Positions 25,288-32,914 are shown, counted from the stretch's first letter. The stretch is 44,330 nt of DNA from an uncultured SAR116 cluster alpha proteobacterium (GCA_902517275.1 CABYBQ010000008.1:1-44330); one strand, 5' to 3'. The notes: a model not told the origin generated them from the letters alone. Translations and numbers: made by a program.

Positions 25288-25665
25288 ATGAATAAGTTAA
25301 TTCTTAAGCAGGAGGTCTTGGATGCTTATGATGCTTATATTAAGGCATTTATAAAAGGAGATACAAAAGAAGTTGAAAACCATTTAAGTTTTCCCAACTA
25401 TAGATTTCTTGATGGTGAAATAAAAGAATTTAATAAGTTTCATTCTAACCTAAATGAATTAAAAAATAGAGGTTACAGAGATACAATTGCACTTAATATT
25501 GACGTTGTAGAAATTAACTAAGAAAAAGCACATTTAGTTTTAAAAGAGGCATTGAGAGTTAAAGATAATAATGAACCACTTGAAGAAATAAGTTCATTTT
25601 ACATCTTTATTAAAGAAGATAATAAATGGAAAATAAAATTCAGTTCTGCTTTCTTTTTTCCTTAG
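25288..25665 (+). pseudogene. NTF2/SnoaL-like gene with internal stop
   Basis: ATG 25288 has an AGAGG ribosome site. The frame runs 77 codons, meets TAA at 25519-25521, then continues in the same frame (EKAHLVLKEALRVKDNN ... NKWKIKFSSAFFF) to TAG at 25663-25665. Joined, it is a 125-codon protein with the cone-shaped NTF2-like pattern: long N-terminal helices (LDAYDAYIKAFIKGD), VVEI-x6-AHLVL strands, and a C-terminal K-W-K-I-x-F strand. The stop replaces a codon that could have been CAA. The short product alone would lack half the fold. Confidence 0.75.
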
Positions 25666-25751
25666 AAAACCATTTAAATATATTTGTCTAAAACTAAAGA
25701 GCTTGATTATCAAGTTTCTAAATATATTTTGTAAATGGCTTCTATTACATA

Positions 25752-25956
25752 TTGACAAAATATTTATGTACACATCTTAATCATAAACTTTTTTTTTGAA
25801 TTTTTATTGCTTTGGTTTTAATCATTTTTACAAAATTTTTTTATGGTAGATCTTATCAATTAAATATTCTGTTTATTTATGATAAAAAAAATAACACTTT
25901 CTCCCTAGTGTATTTATAAAGAAATACCACACTTCCCCCGTGTGGTATTTTTTTTT
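25752..25956 (+). ncRNA. Candidate intergenic small RNA with C-rich hairpin loops
   Basis: A perfect TTGACA (25752-25757) is followed after 18 bases by CTTAAT (25776-25781). About 110 bases on, two hairpins occur in tandem: ACACT/AGTGT around loop TTCTCCCT (25894-25911), then the terminator at 25922. No gene lies between, so a transcript of about 165 nt ending at the terminator is plausible. Both loops are pyrimidine-rich and complementary to Shine-Dalgarno-like sequences. The promoter is weak at -10 and the RNA is an inference. Confidence 0.35.
25922..25956 (+). terminator. Strong intrinsic terminator
   Basis: An 11-bp perfect stem (AAATACCACAC, 25922-25932, with GTGTGGTATTT, 25940-25950), a seven-base loop TTCCCCC, and a T-run to 25956. 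It would end the candidate small RNA or the broken NTF2-like transcript. Confidence 0.85.
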
Positions 25957-26053
25957 AGTTCAAATACTTGTACCAGTTGAGTGATAGTAAATACTTTTAT
26001 ATATTGTTTTATGAATTATTTTCTTTTTGTTTTTTTTTGGTTATTATTTTTAG

Positions 26054-26224
26054 ATGAATATTAATCCTCCTTGTCCATATTGTAGCAGTTCAAAAGGATT
26101 TATCTATGTCCAATCGCATTACCAATGTTTGACTTGCAAGAGAGTTGTTGATGACTGTTGTAATGGTGAAACTAGTCAATGTACTGTTCCCTTAAAAACT
26201 AATAAAGAAATAGTTGTAAATTGA
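26054..26224 (+). CDS. Small cysteine-rich zinc-ribbon protein
   Basis: A 56-residue protein with CPYC (residues 7-10), QCLTCK (about 26-31), a CC pair and a further Cys. Two C-x2-C knuckles separated by about 15 residues form a zinc ribbon; the DCC-x-GE ending is seen in other small bacterial zinc-ribbon proteins I recall but cannot name. Its stop overlaps a TTG start of the next tiny gene (TTGA), indicating coupling. Function unknown. Confidence 0.7.
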   Translation: MNINPPCPYCSSSKGFIYVQSHYQCLTCKRVVDDCCNGETSQCTVPLKTNKEIVVN

Positions 26225-26298
26225 ATAGGTTAGAATTAATTTTATTTGGATTATTTATAATGTTTTTACCAACAATATTATATTGGGTTAATGCATAG
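26221..26298 (+). CDS. 25-residue single-helix membrane peptide, copy A
   Basis: From TTG 26221 the frame gives MNRLELILFGLFIMFLPTIL and then YWVNA: one hydrophobic helix ending in PTI-x-YW-x-N. The peptide at 35839 has the same C-terminal motif and layout, so this is a conserved tiny protein and not a chance frame. It overlaps the stop of the zinc-ribbon gene by four bases. No function known. Confidence 0.55.
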   Translation: MNRLELILFGLFIMFLPTILYWVNA

Positions 26299-26334
26299 AA
26301 AGTTTGCAGTCTTGTCTAGGAGTGAATTTAACAA

Positions 26335-26589
26335 ATGAGTACTGGAATAATATTAGGTTTAGGTCTACTTACAATTGTAATTTCTTTTTATATAATTCTT
26401 AATATTCCGTACTGGCTAATATTATGGAATAAAAGAAAAAGTGAAAATATAGTCGAAGATAAAAAATATCATCATTGGGCATATACCTCAGATGATTCTA
26501 TGAATAAAATATTAAAATTTTGTATGTATTGTCTATATGTTTATGGTGCATACGTTTTTATTGCAGAAATGTGGACTAAATATACATAA
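26335..26589 (+). CDS. Small two-helix membrane protein
   Basis: An 84-residue protein with two hydrophobic segments (about residues 3-30 and 60-78) joined by a charged loop with the sequence KKYHHWAYTSDDS. An AGGAG site lies upstream of ATG 26335. It is the third of six closely packed tiny plus-strand genes (26054-27294). No family recognised. Confidence 0.6.
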   Translation: MSTGIILGLGLLTIVISFYIILNIPYWLILWNKRKSENIVEDKKYHHWAYTSDDSMNKILKFCMYCLYVYGAYVFIAEMWTKYT

Positions 26590-26636
26590 ATTAAGAAAAT
26601 TATTCAGGTATACCCTTTTCAAAAAAATAGACTTAA

Positions 26637-26876
26637 ATGCTAAATATAAAAAAATATTTCAAAAAATTTAAAATCAAATTACCCAAAGAAAATTATTTGA
26701 AAGAAAGAAGAACAAGGGAAAAAGGTTTATTAGCAAAATTTGCAAAAGGTGAAGTTGACTTGGATTATGCTAATAAATGGAATGCCCCACTCTTAAAAAA
26801 GAAAGTCAAAACTAAAACTATGATTATCATTAATTCAATTTTGGTATGCATAATGATGTATTTAATAATGAAATAA
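26637..26876 (+). CDS. Small basic protein with C-terminal membrane helix
   Basis: A 79-residue protein, very rich in lysine over its first 60 residues (KERRTREKGLLAKFAKGEVDLDYANKWN), ending in one hydrophobic helix (TMIIINSILVCIMMYLIM). This is a tail-anchored layout with a basic cytoplasmic part. Only two bases separate its stop from the ATG of the DUF2905 gene. Function unknown; its start lacks a strong ribosome site. Confidence 0.55.
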   Translation: MLNIKKYFKKFKIKLPKENYLKERRTREKGLLAKFAKGEVDLDYANKWNAPLLKKKVKTKTMIIINSILVCIMMYLIMK

Positions 26877-26878
26877 TT

Positions 26879-27076
26879 ATGCAAAAAATTTTAATAATTT
26901 TAGGAATAGTTATTTTAGTGATTGGATTACTTTATCCTTACATCAAAAAAATAGGCTTAGGACAATTGCCTGGAGATGTTATATTAAAGTCTGGAAACTC
27001 AACTTTCTTATTTCCAGTAGTAACGTGCATAATAATTAGTGTTGTTTTAAGCATAATTTTTAATTTATTCAAATGA
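26879..27076 (+). CDS. DUF2905 family membrane protein
   Basis: A 65-residue protein with two membrane helices flanking GLGQLPGDV, the hallmark of DUF2905 (G-L-G-x-L-P-G-D). ATG 26879 is chosen over an upstream in-frame ATG at 26846 because the family normally begins with the first helix (KILIILGIVILVIGLLYP). The stop overlaps the next start in ATGA. The family is widespread and uncharacterised. Confidence 0.85.
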   Translation: MQKILIILGIVILVIGLLYPYIKKIGLGQLPGDVILKSGNSTFLFPVVTCIIISVVLSIIFNLFK

Positions 27077-27294
27077 GTGAGTTTGTATTAGTCATAATTG
27101 TAACAATGGGTTTAGGTAAAGAACCTTCATCATTCGAAATAAGATTGCCTAAAGCAACTTACAAACAATGTATAAGAGATTCTAAAACCTATGTTTTTCC
27201 CTATAAAGAAATACATAAAGTAATTTCTATAAAAACTAGATGTGAAAAAGTTATCGGAAATCCAAAACAATTAAATAACGGAAAATTTATTTGA
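27073..27294 (+). CDS. Small protein of unknown function coupled to DUF2905
   Basis: A 73-residue protein with a short hydrophobic N-terminus (FVLVIIVTMG), then an alpha/beta stretch with two cysteines (KQCIRDSKTY and TRCEKV) that could form a disulfide if exported. It starts in an ATGA overlap with the DUF2905 gene, so translation is coupled. It is the last of the tiny-gene run and converges on the Nmad3 gene. No family recognised. Confidence 0.55.
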   Translation: MSEFVLVIIVTMGLGKEPSSFEIRLPKATYKQCIRDSKTYVFPYKEIHKVISIKTRCEKVIGNPKQLNNGKFI

Positions 27295-27311
27295 AAAGTT
27301 TTAAATAATTT

Positions 27312-28112
27312 TTATCCATAATCCTTTATTAACTTTACCGCCCAATCAATAATATTTGGATTTTTTTCTGCATTTAAGATAAATTCTTGACCATAACCCA
27401 AACAATTTACAAGACAATTTACTTCATCTTTCCATTTTAATCTGTTGAGAAAAAGATTGTTTGTTTTAGAAAAGAATTTTTTTGGTAATTTCCAATTAGA
27501 TCTTGAATTATTTTCCTCTGTTAGTATTAGGTCTTTATGTGTTTTTCTAAAAAGACCATGACCTCTACATTCAATTTCTTTGTTATTAAAAGTTAAATTC
27601 TTTTTGCTTATGTAAATAGTATTATTAGAATATCTTGATACATCCCCAAATCCATGAGGATGAGTTGTTCCTAATTGATCTAAATGAGTTATTATATTAT
27701 CTCTTCCTTCAATTACCTTTTCAATTTGCAACCATCCAAATATATGATGTAGATGTTTTCCTTTTCTAGAAAACTGTTTAAACCAACCAAAAAATAAAAA
27801 TAAGTCTCCGGTGTTTACATGTTGTTTTTTTAATTCTGTTTGTGATGAATTTGCTTGTCCAAAAATGCCAATTTCCTCAGTTAATAAAGGATCAAAATGA
27901 CAAAAACTTTCAAATGTAACAGATTTTGCAGAGGATTCTTTGAGTAAATCTTTCCCAGAAATTCCATTAAAAAACAGATCTTTATATTTATGAGGTGATG
28001 GAGATTTCTGTGGGATAGGTATTGAAAAAATATTCCCATTATCAAAAATAGGAGAAGCAACTCCACCTGCAGTAGAATCAAAGCCTTTTCTACTCAAAAT
28101 AATATTCTTCAA
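27312..28112 (-). CDS. Nucleotide modification associated domain 3 (Nmad3) protein
   Basis: A 266-residue protein matching the Nmad3 family along its length: start IILSRKGFDSTAGGVASPIF, then FSIPIP, FGQANSSQ, GDLFLFFGWF, the HIFGWLQ segment, and a late SRSNWKLPKKFF. Nmad domains were defined by linkage to DNA base hypermodification and restriction genes of phages and mobile elements; the biochemical role is not known. The start is TTG at 28110-28112 with AAGGA upstream. No methylase, TET/JBP or restriction gene is beside it here, so it stands alone between tiny genes. Confidence 0.8.
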   Translation of the reverse strand: MKNIILSRKGFDSTAGGVASPIFDNGNIFSIPIPQKSPSPHKYKDLFFNGISGKDLLKESSAKSVTFESFCHFDPLLTEEIGIFGQANSSQTELKKQHVNTGDLFLFFGWFKQFSRKGKHLHHIFGWLQIEKVIEGRDNIITHLDQLGTTHPHGFGDVSRYSNNTIYISKKNLTFNNKEIECRGHGLFRKTHKDLILTEENNSRSNWKLPKKFFSKTNNLFLNRLKWKDEVNCLVNCLGYGQEFILNAEKNPNIIDWAVKLIKDYG

Positions 28113-28216
28113 TTATCTTTCCTTTTTTAATGATCTGAATCTAAACATATATTTTAAACTCTAATATTAATAAAATTATATCTATTCAAATTAATTGTCT
28201 TCCTTACTAAAAAAAT

Positions 28217-28247
28217 AAAGGAGAGTGTACCTTCCCCTTTTTATTTT
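28217..28247. terminator. Hairpin with T-runs on both sides (orphan terminator)
   Basis: AAAGGAGAG pairs with CTTCCCCTTT (one mismatch) around TGTAC, and is followed by T4-5 on the plus strand and, read on the minus strand, by a run of seven T after an A. No gene ends just before it on either strand: the Nmad3 gene starts on one side and a lipoprotein gene on the other. Confidence 0.5.
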
Positions 28248-28280
28248 GAAAAAATTTTTACGAATCATTAAGTTAATTAT

Positions 28281-28724
28281 ATGAGATTATTATTATTTAT
28301 ATTGATATTATGTTTTCTTCAAAATTGTAGTAAAGATAATGCAGTTGTTGTTAGTCAAATATCTGTAATAAAACCTTACAAATTAACAACTCCTCCAATT
28401 ATTAATTGGGAAAAGAAATTTGACCTTAAATATCAAGGAATTTTTTATAGATATGAGCAAGATGTGGGATTGAGTTTCGCATTCACTGATGATTATTCAC
28501 AAGGAAAATTTTACTATAAATTAAATAATGAAATTGAAAAAGGTCACATTATTTTAACAGGTACTAATCAAGCAGGATATTGGTTTAGGTGGAATGACAG
28601 ATATGCAGAAGGTAATCTTCAATTACGAGAATATACTGATGGTTCATTAAGAGGTAAAATTTATATTGATGATGGATCGATGTTAGGAAAAAAATTTGGT
28701 GAGTTTAAAGGGTTCAAAAAATGA
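28281..28724 (+). CDS. Lipoprotein of unknown function
   Basis: A 147-residue protein with a lipoprotein signal (MRLLLFILILCFLQNCSKDN; lipobox LQNC, Cys 16). The mature part is beta-rich with Tyr/Trp/Gly patterns (GKFYYKLNNEIEKGHIILTG, GYWFRWNDRYAEGNLQLREY), like small beta-sandwich or calycin-type domains. Its TGA overlaps the ATG of the MORN-like gene, so the two are cotranslated and probably act together at the envelope. No family recognised. Confidence 0.7.
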   Translation: MRLLLFILILCFLQNCSKDNAVVVSQISVIKPYKLTTPPIINWEKKFDLKYQGIFYRYEQDVGLSFAFTDDYSQGKFYYKLNNEIEKGHIILTGTNQAGYWFRWNDRYAEGNLQLREYTDGSLRGKIYIDDGSMLGKKFGEFKGFKK

Positions 28725-29302
28725 TAGAGGTTTATAAAAAGTTCTTTTTATTTTTAGGACTTACAATTCTCCTTTTCTTATATGCTTCTATTGTTTGTAG
28801 TGAAACAATGGGAGACTTAATATGGAGAGATGGAAACTACTATAAGAAATTCTCTGATGTCCCCTTCAATGGAAAAGTTAATGGAGATATTAAAGGTCTA
28901 ATTAAAAATGGGAAAAAAGAAGGAACATGGGTTCGATATTATGAAAATGGACAGTTGTTTTCTGTTTCAAATTATAATATGGGAAGAAAAGATGGTGCTT
29001 GGATTACTTATAATAATAAAGGAATGTTAATAGAAAAAGGGTCGTATAAAAACGATCTTGAAGAAGGACCTTGGATACGTTTTTATGAAAATGGTGAAAT
29101 CAGTTACAAAGGTGATTTTATAAATGGTAAAAAAGTAGGCCTTTGGATCGCATACCACTTCAACGGACAGCTAGAATATAAGGGCAGTTTTAAGAATGGC
29201 AAGAAAGACGGCGTTTGGAAATATTATGCAGCAACAGGATCTATCCTTGAAGAACATTCTGGAATATATAAAAATGATAAAAAAGTCAGTAGTAAAACCT
29301 AA
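28721..29302 (+). CDS. Secreted MORN-like repeat protein (YwqK-type)
   Basis: A 193-residue protein with an N-terminal signal or anchor (residues 10-28) and then five or so repeats of about 23 residues: KNGKKEGTWVRYYENGQL, GRKDGAWITYNNKG, NDLEEGPWIRFYENGE, NGKKVGLWIAYHFNGQ, NGKKDGVWKYY. This G-x-W-x-x-Y-x-x-N-G pattern is the MORN_2/YwqK type, often found in cell-surface proteins. It overlaps the lipoprotein gene by four bases. Confidence 0.85.
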   Translation: MIEVYKKFFLFLGLTILLFLYASIVCSETMGDLIWRDGNYYKKFSDVPFNGKVNGDIKGLIKNGKKEGTWVRYYENGQLFSVSNYNMGRKDGAWITYNNKGMLIEKGSYKNDLEEGPWIRFYENGEISYKGDFINGKKVGLWIAYHFNGQLEYKGSFKNGKKDGVWKYYAATGSILEEHSGIYKNDKKVSSKT

Positions 29303-29341
29303 TAATTAAAACATCAAGATAGTATTCTGAAAGAAATTTTT

Positions 29342-29737
29342 ATGCATAATACTTCGGAAAATATAGTTTATAAACATCATGAAGCGATCAATTCTCAAGA
29401 TGAAACGGGTTATATTGATACTGTAAAGTTTCCATTTACATATCAGAATTATAATGGTGTTTCGATAACAATTAAAGATAAAGAAGATTATAAGATTAAT
29501 TATAAAATGCCATGGAATATAATTAAGGAAACAGAAGAAAATTGGTCGCATACAGACATGGACAAAATTGAAGAAGTGGCACGTTCTAATTCATCAGTTG
29601 TTTATAAACTAATAATGAGAAGAATAAATAAATCAGGCATTACAGATCTTGTTATTCAGGTAATATGGATTGCTGTCTATTCAAAAGGTGAATGGGGCAT
29701 CCAATTTAGGCATAATTTAGGGACACCCACTCCCTAA
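29342..29737 (+). CDS. NTF2/SnoaL-like small protein
   Basis: A 131-residue cytoplasmic protein. The layout starts with helix ENIVYKHHEAINSQDETGYIDTVKFPFTYQ, and ends with strands SSVVYKLIMRRI, VIQVIWIAVYSKGEWGIQFRHN, as in NTF2-fold proteins of the SnoaL/DUF4440 kind. No catalytic residues are obvious. It follows the MORN gene by 39 bases and may share its transcript. The broken gene at 25288 has the same general fold but no close sequence match. Confidence 0.65.
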   Translation: MHNTSENIVYKHHEAINSQDETGYIDTVKFPFTYQNYNGVSITIKDKEDYKINYKMPWNIIKETEENWSHTDMDKIEEVARSNSSVVYKLIMRRINKSGITDLVIQVIWIAVYSKGEWGIQFRHNLGTPTP

Positions 29738-29832
29738 TAACTAAAAAGAAAACCTAATTTATAAACTAACATAGAATCAAAAAAATATAGACCAACCACC
29801 TCTTAAAACTCACAAGAATTAATATCTTTAAT

Positions 29833-30081
29833 CTAATTGATGGTGATGCCTCTAAGCATAGTAAATAAAGGAATTATCTTAGAAATTAGAGTTTGAATTA
29901 AATTAAACGGATTTATTCCTAATCTCGGTAATATAATAAAGATGATTCCAAAAATTATTAATGTTAGAGAGATTGGAATTATATATTTTAAAGATTCATG
30001 TTTTTTATTAATTTTTATTAAGTTCAATAATAAAAAACAAACAGTAAACGTAATAGTTAAAAAAATAATAATTTTAAACAT
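29833..30081 (-). CDS. Small membrane protein of unknown function
   Basis: An 82-residue protein with two clear hydrophobic helices (residues 2-22 and 34-51) and a third weaker one, on the minus strand. No family recognised. It stands alone between the plus-strand gene at 29342 and the short peptide at 30182. Confidence 0.5.
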   Translation of the reverse strand: MFKIIIFLTITFTVCFLLLNLIKINKKHESLKYIIPISLTLIIFGIIFIILPRLGINPFNLIQTLISKIIPLFTMLRGITIN

Positions 30082-30181
30082 TTAATTAATTTAAGATTAT
30101 TGAATATTTGACTTTTTCGGAATAAATTTAAAGATGATATTGGATATATAATTTTTAATTTTAGTATAATTCCAAATACCA

Positions 30182-30268
30182 ATGAAACATGCAAGCGCTA
30201 GAAGAAAAGTTGATAAAAAACTAGATGATGAACCAATACACATAAATTACATATATAATATTTTTTAA
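30182..30268 (+). CDS. 28-residue basic peptide, conserved in a decayed second copy
   Basis: From ATG 30182 the frame encodes MKHASARRKVDKKLDDEPIH and eight more residues. The DNA around it (from about 30168) matches 36540-36580 closely, where the corresponding frame reads TKRASANK after the same upstream FQIP codons and a TAA at the same place. Conservation of frame and flanks argues that this tiny gene is or was real. No function known. Confidence 0.4.
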   Translation: MKHASARRKVDKKLDDEPIHINYIYNIF

Positions 30269-30333
30269 GAATTATCAATATTAATTAACAAACTTAGACT
30301 TTATCAAGATAAAAATATTCCAATCTGAAAATA

Positions 30334-30684
30334 TTATTCATGCTCTCCACCTCTATCATTAGGATCTAACTCTATTCTTTTTCCATCAACATATATTGCA
30401 CGACTTCGACTAGGTGTATAATAATTTCCAAAATAACTTGGTTTTCTCTTAGCAGTTTCAAATGTAGCTACTGTGATAGCAATTGCACTTAATAAGAGTA
30501 TATGTGCAATTGTTGTTATTCCAAATATCCACATACTAGTAAAATACATTGAAAAAATAATACACCACATCCATGCTAAAACTTGCATGATCATATGTCT
30601 TGTATTGGTGTCTGGAATATTTTTTAGAGGATTTTTGTTATGGTTCATAACAATATTCCAATTATCATAGATTGATTTTTGCAC
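30334..30684 (-). CDS. Small two-helix membrane protein
   Basis: A 116-residue protein. A soluble N-terminus leads to two membrane helices (about residues 36-56 and 59-80) starting TRHMIMQVLAWMW, and a C-terminal tail PSRSRAIYVDGKRIELDPND. The start is GTG at 30682-30684, with an AAGGA site eight bases upstream; the next ATG would remove only twelve residues. Similar hypothetical proteins occur in other marine alphaproteobacteria as far as I recall, without known function. Confidence 0.65.
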   Translation of the reverse strand: MQKSIYDNWNIVMNHNKNPLKNIPDTNTRHMIMQVLAWMWCIIFSMYFTSMWIFGITTIAHILLLSAIAITVATFETAKRKPSYFGNYYTPSRSRAIYVDGKRIELDPNDRGGEHE

Positions 30685-30765
30685 GATATGTCCTTACCCT
30701 AAATCTATATTAGAGTATTTTTACATTAAATAAAAGCATTTAACATGTTTAATTATTAAACATTG

Positions 30766-30795
30766 TTGTTATTTTAATACGTTTTTCGTTAAGAT
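30766..30795 (+). promoter_or_regulatory. Promoter of a leaderless gene
   Basis: TTGTTA (30766-30771), 18 bases, TAAGAT (30790-30795). The ATG at 30802 is exactly six bases after the -10 box, where transcription should start; no Shine-Dalgarno is present. Confidence 0.5.
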
Positions 30796-30801
30796 TTAAA
30801 A

Positions 30802-31650
30802 ATGAATAAATTTTTTGTAATATTTTTTTTATTTAATTTATTAAGTAGTTGTGTAACAACTCAAAAAAATAATGATTCTCCTGGAATAGAGACAAAAGTA
30901 GGTATATCTCAAGATGAAATAAAAAACGATGTTATTGAATATAAATTTGTTCAATGGAAATGTTATAAATCCCATTGGTTGAATAAATATAAACAACTTA
31001 CCTATTCAGTTGGATATTTCCCGGAATTTCGAAAAATTGACCAAAATAGTAAAATTGGAATGTCTTTGTTAAATGATACAAAAGAAAAAAAACTTGCTAT
31101 ATATTCTCGTAAAGGTGTTCAACATTACTGGGATTGGGGAGGAGAAAAATACAATAATTATCAAATAATAATTCATCCTTCTGGTAATGGATGGTTTTAT
31201 AATTTTGAGAATACAAAATCAGGCGAACAAACAAGCCCAAAACATACTTATGATTGCCTAAGTTCTGGAACTACCTATATACCGATAAAAAATATAAAAA
31301 ATATTTTGAATGAATTAAAAGATGTACCAAATTTTGAATTAAAAAATTTAAAAAATATTGTACAAGTTCATATGAATAAATGTTTTAAATTAAACTTTCC
31401 ATCTATAAAAAATTTAAAAAATCATCCTACAGTTTCTCTTCAAATTTTTGTTAGTAATGACGGATTAATAAATAGTACAAGTATTTTAGATCGAAAAAGG
31501 TATGAAAACGATGCTGAATATAAAATCATTGCAGATATTGCTAATAAAGCAGCTTTAAATTGTTTATATTTGCCAATTCCAGATAATAAAATTAAATTAT
31601 TTAAAAACTTTATAATGAAATTTGATCCCAAATTCATATTAGAAAAATAA
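30802..31650 (+). CDS. Lipoprotein with TolA-like C-terminal domain
   Basis: A 282-residue protein with a lipoprotein signal (lipobox LSSC, Cys 17). The middle part is beta-rich with tryptophans and no recognised domain. The last 100 residues (IVQVHMNKCFKLNF, TVSLQIFVSNDGLINSTSIL, then ADIANKAALNCL and FKNFIMKFDP) follow the pattern of the TolA C-terminal domain of alphaproteobacteria, in which a partner-binding strand, a helix containing an A-x-x-A-x-x-C segment and a final F-x-F-x-P strand occur. A periplasmic envelope role is likely. The gene appears leaderless. Confidence 0.65.
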   Translation: MNKFFVIFFLFNLLSSCVTTQKNNDSPGIETKVGISQDEIKNDVIEYKFVQWKCYKSHWLNKYKQLTYSVGYFPEFRKIDQNSKIGMSLLNDTKEKKLAIYSRKGVQHYWDWGGEKYNNYQIIIHPSGNGWFYNFENTKSGEQTSPKHTYDCLSSGTTYIPIKNIKNILNELKDVPNFELKNLKNIVQVHMNKCFKLNFPSIKNLKNHPTVSLQIFVSNDGLINSTSILDRKRYENDAEYKIIADIANKAALNCLYLPIPDNKIKLFKNFIMKFDPKFILEK

Positions 31651-31787
31651 AAACTTCGCTTTATGAATTAAATAAATTTAATTATTTAAAAATCTTGAAA
31701 TCAAAAGCTACACTTAAAATTTTGAAATAATTTTAGTCTTTTTACAATTTAAATTATTATTTCTGTAAATGTCTAAATTAAATAATC

Positions 31788-31817
31788 TTTACCTTTAATA
31801 TTTATTTTGACTAGACT
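31788..31817 (+). promoter_or_regulatory. TTTACC-N18-TAGACT promoter of a leaderless gene
   Basis: TTTACC (31788-31793), 18 bases, TAGACT (31812-31817); the ATG of the GST gene follows six bases later without a ribosome site. Confidence 0.55.
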
Positions 31818-31823
31818 GAATTT

Positions 31824-32456
31824 ATGAAAATAATAATTGCTACTCCTAGTCCCTTTGCACGAAAAGTAAGAGTAATATTGCGTGAAAAAAATATAAATTT
31901 TGAAGAAATTATTGATATTCCATGGAATTCAGAGACACTTACTGATGGGGTTAATCCTTTAGGAAAAATCCCAATACTGATTAATGACAATCTTGAACCC
32001 TTGTTTGATAGTAAAGTCATTGCTCAATATCTAGATTACTATAAATCAAAACCTCTCTTCTATCCTAAAGACTTAAAAGAAAATATTTCTGCACGGTTAA
32101 TTGAAACTGTAGCAGACGGAATATGTGAAGCCGTCGTTTTAATATTCCTTGAAAATTCAAGAACAGTAGCTTTAAGAAGCAAAACTTGGATTAGAAGACA
32201 AGAGAAAAAAATATTTGAAGGAGTTGAATATCTCTCACAACACTTGGATGAAAAAATGTACTTTGTTGGTAATCATTTTAATATTGCTGATGTAAGTGGA
32301 TTTTCTTGTTTGGAATATCTTGACCTAAGATTTCCTCAATTTAAATGGAGAAATAAGTACAAAAATTTATTGAAATATTGGAACATACATAAAGATAGAG
32401 AATCATTCAAAGAAACAAAACCAATAACGCAAATTATCGAGTCACTTGATAATTAA
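31824..32456 (+). CDS. Glutathione S-transferase family protein
   Basis: A 210-residue GST. The N-terminal thioredoxin-like domain has SPFARKVRVILREKNI (residues 8-23), the cis-proline GKIPIL (about 48-53) and the glutathione gamma-glutamyl site LFDSKVIAQYLD (about 61-72). The C-terminal helical domain has NHFNIADVSGFSCLEYLD, the N-capping box. The S8 near the N-terminus is a candidate catalytic serine. It is a single gene with its own promoter. Substrate unknown. Confidence 0.9.
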   Translation: MKIIIATPSPFARKVRVILREKNINFEEIIDIPWNSETLTDGVNPLGKIPILINDNLEPLFDSKVIAQYLDYYKSKPLFYPKDLKENISARLIETVADGICEAVVLIFLENSRTVALRSKTWIRRQEKKIFEGVEYLSQHLDEKMYFVGNHFNIADVSGFSCLEYLDLRFPQFKWRNKYKNLLKYWNIHKDRESFKETKPITQIIESLDN

Positions 32457-32563
32457 ATAATTTTAGTGATAAGTAAAATAGTATAAATTTTTATTATAAT
32501 TAGATTGATAATATGATAAAAAGTTAAATGAATTATTGCCTTCAGTTAAAAGTTATTTAAAAA

Positions 32564-32914
32564 ATGATATACCTGATTTCCAAAATCTTAGTCACTGCAT
32601 TTTTAATAGTTATTATTAGTGAAATTGCTAAAACAAATGAGCGTATGGGAGGTCTGGTTGCTGCACTTCCGATAACGACCATTATGATTCTATTTTGGTT
32701 ATATTACGAAAAAACACCTACAGAAAAAATTTCTAACCATATGTCGTTTACATTTTTGTATGTCCTGCCCACACTTCCTATGTTTTTAACTTTTCCATAT
32801 TTAATAAATAAGTTTGGATTTTATATATCAGTAATATTAAGTATTATTATGACAATTTTTTTCATATTTATTGTAGATTTTATTTCAAAAAAGTTTGGAT
32901 ATAAAATTATATGA
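32564..32914 (+). CDS. DUF3147 family membrane protein
   Basis: A 116-residue protein with four membrane helices. The first half carries KILVTAFLIVIISEIAKTNERMGGLVAALPITT, the signature of DUF3147 (KxxxTxxxIxxxSExAKR-xxxxGALxASLP). A C-terminal pair of helices completes the fold. The family is uncharacterised and related to transporters by topology only. Its closest neighbour is the GST gene 107 bases upstream. Confidence 0.85.
   Translation: MIYLISKILVTAFLIVIISEIAKTNERMGGLVAALPITTIMILFWLYYEKTPTEKISNHMSFTFLYVLPTLPMFLTFPYLINKFGFYISVILSIIMTIFFIFIVDFISKKFGYKII

Noticed and set aside
25702-25714. CTTGATTATCAAG palindrome
   Set aside because: Only a five-base stem in AT-rich DNA with no T-run; not distinguishable from chance.
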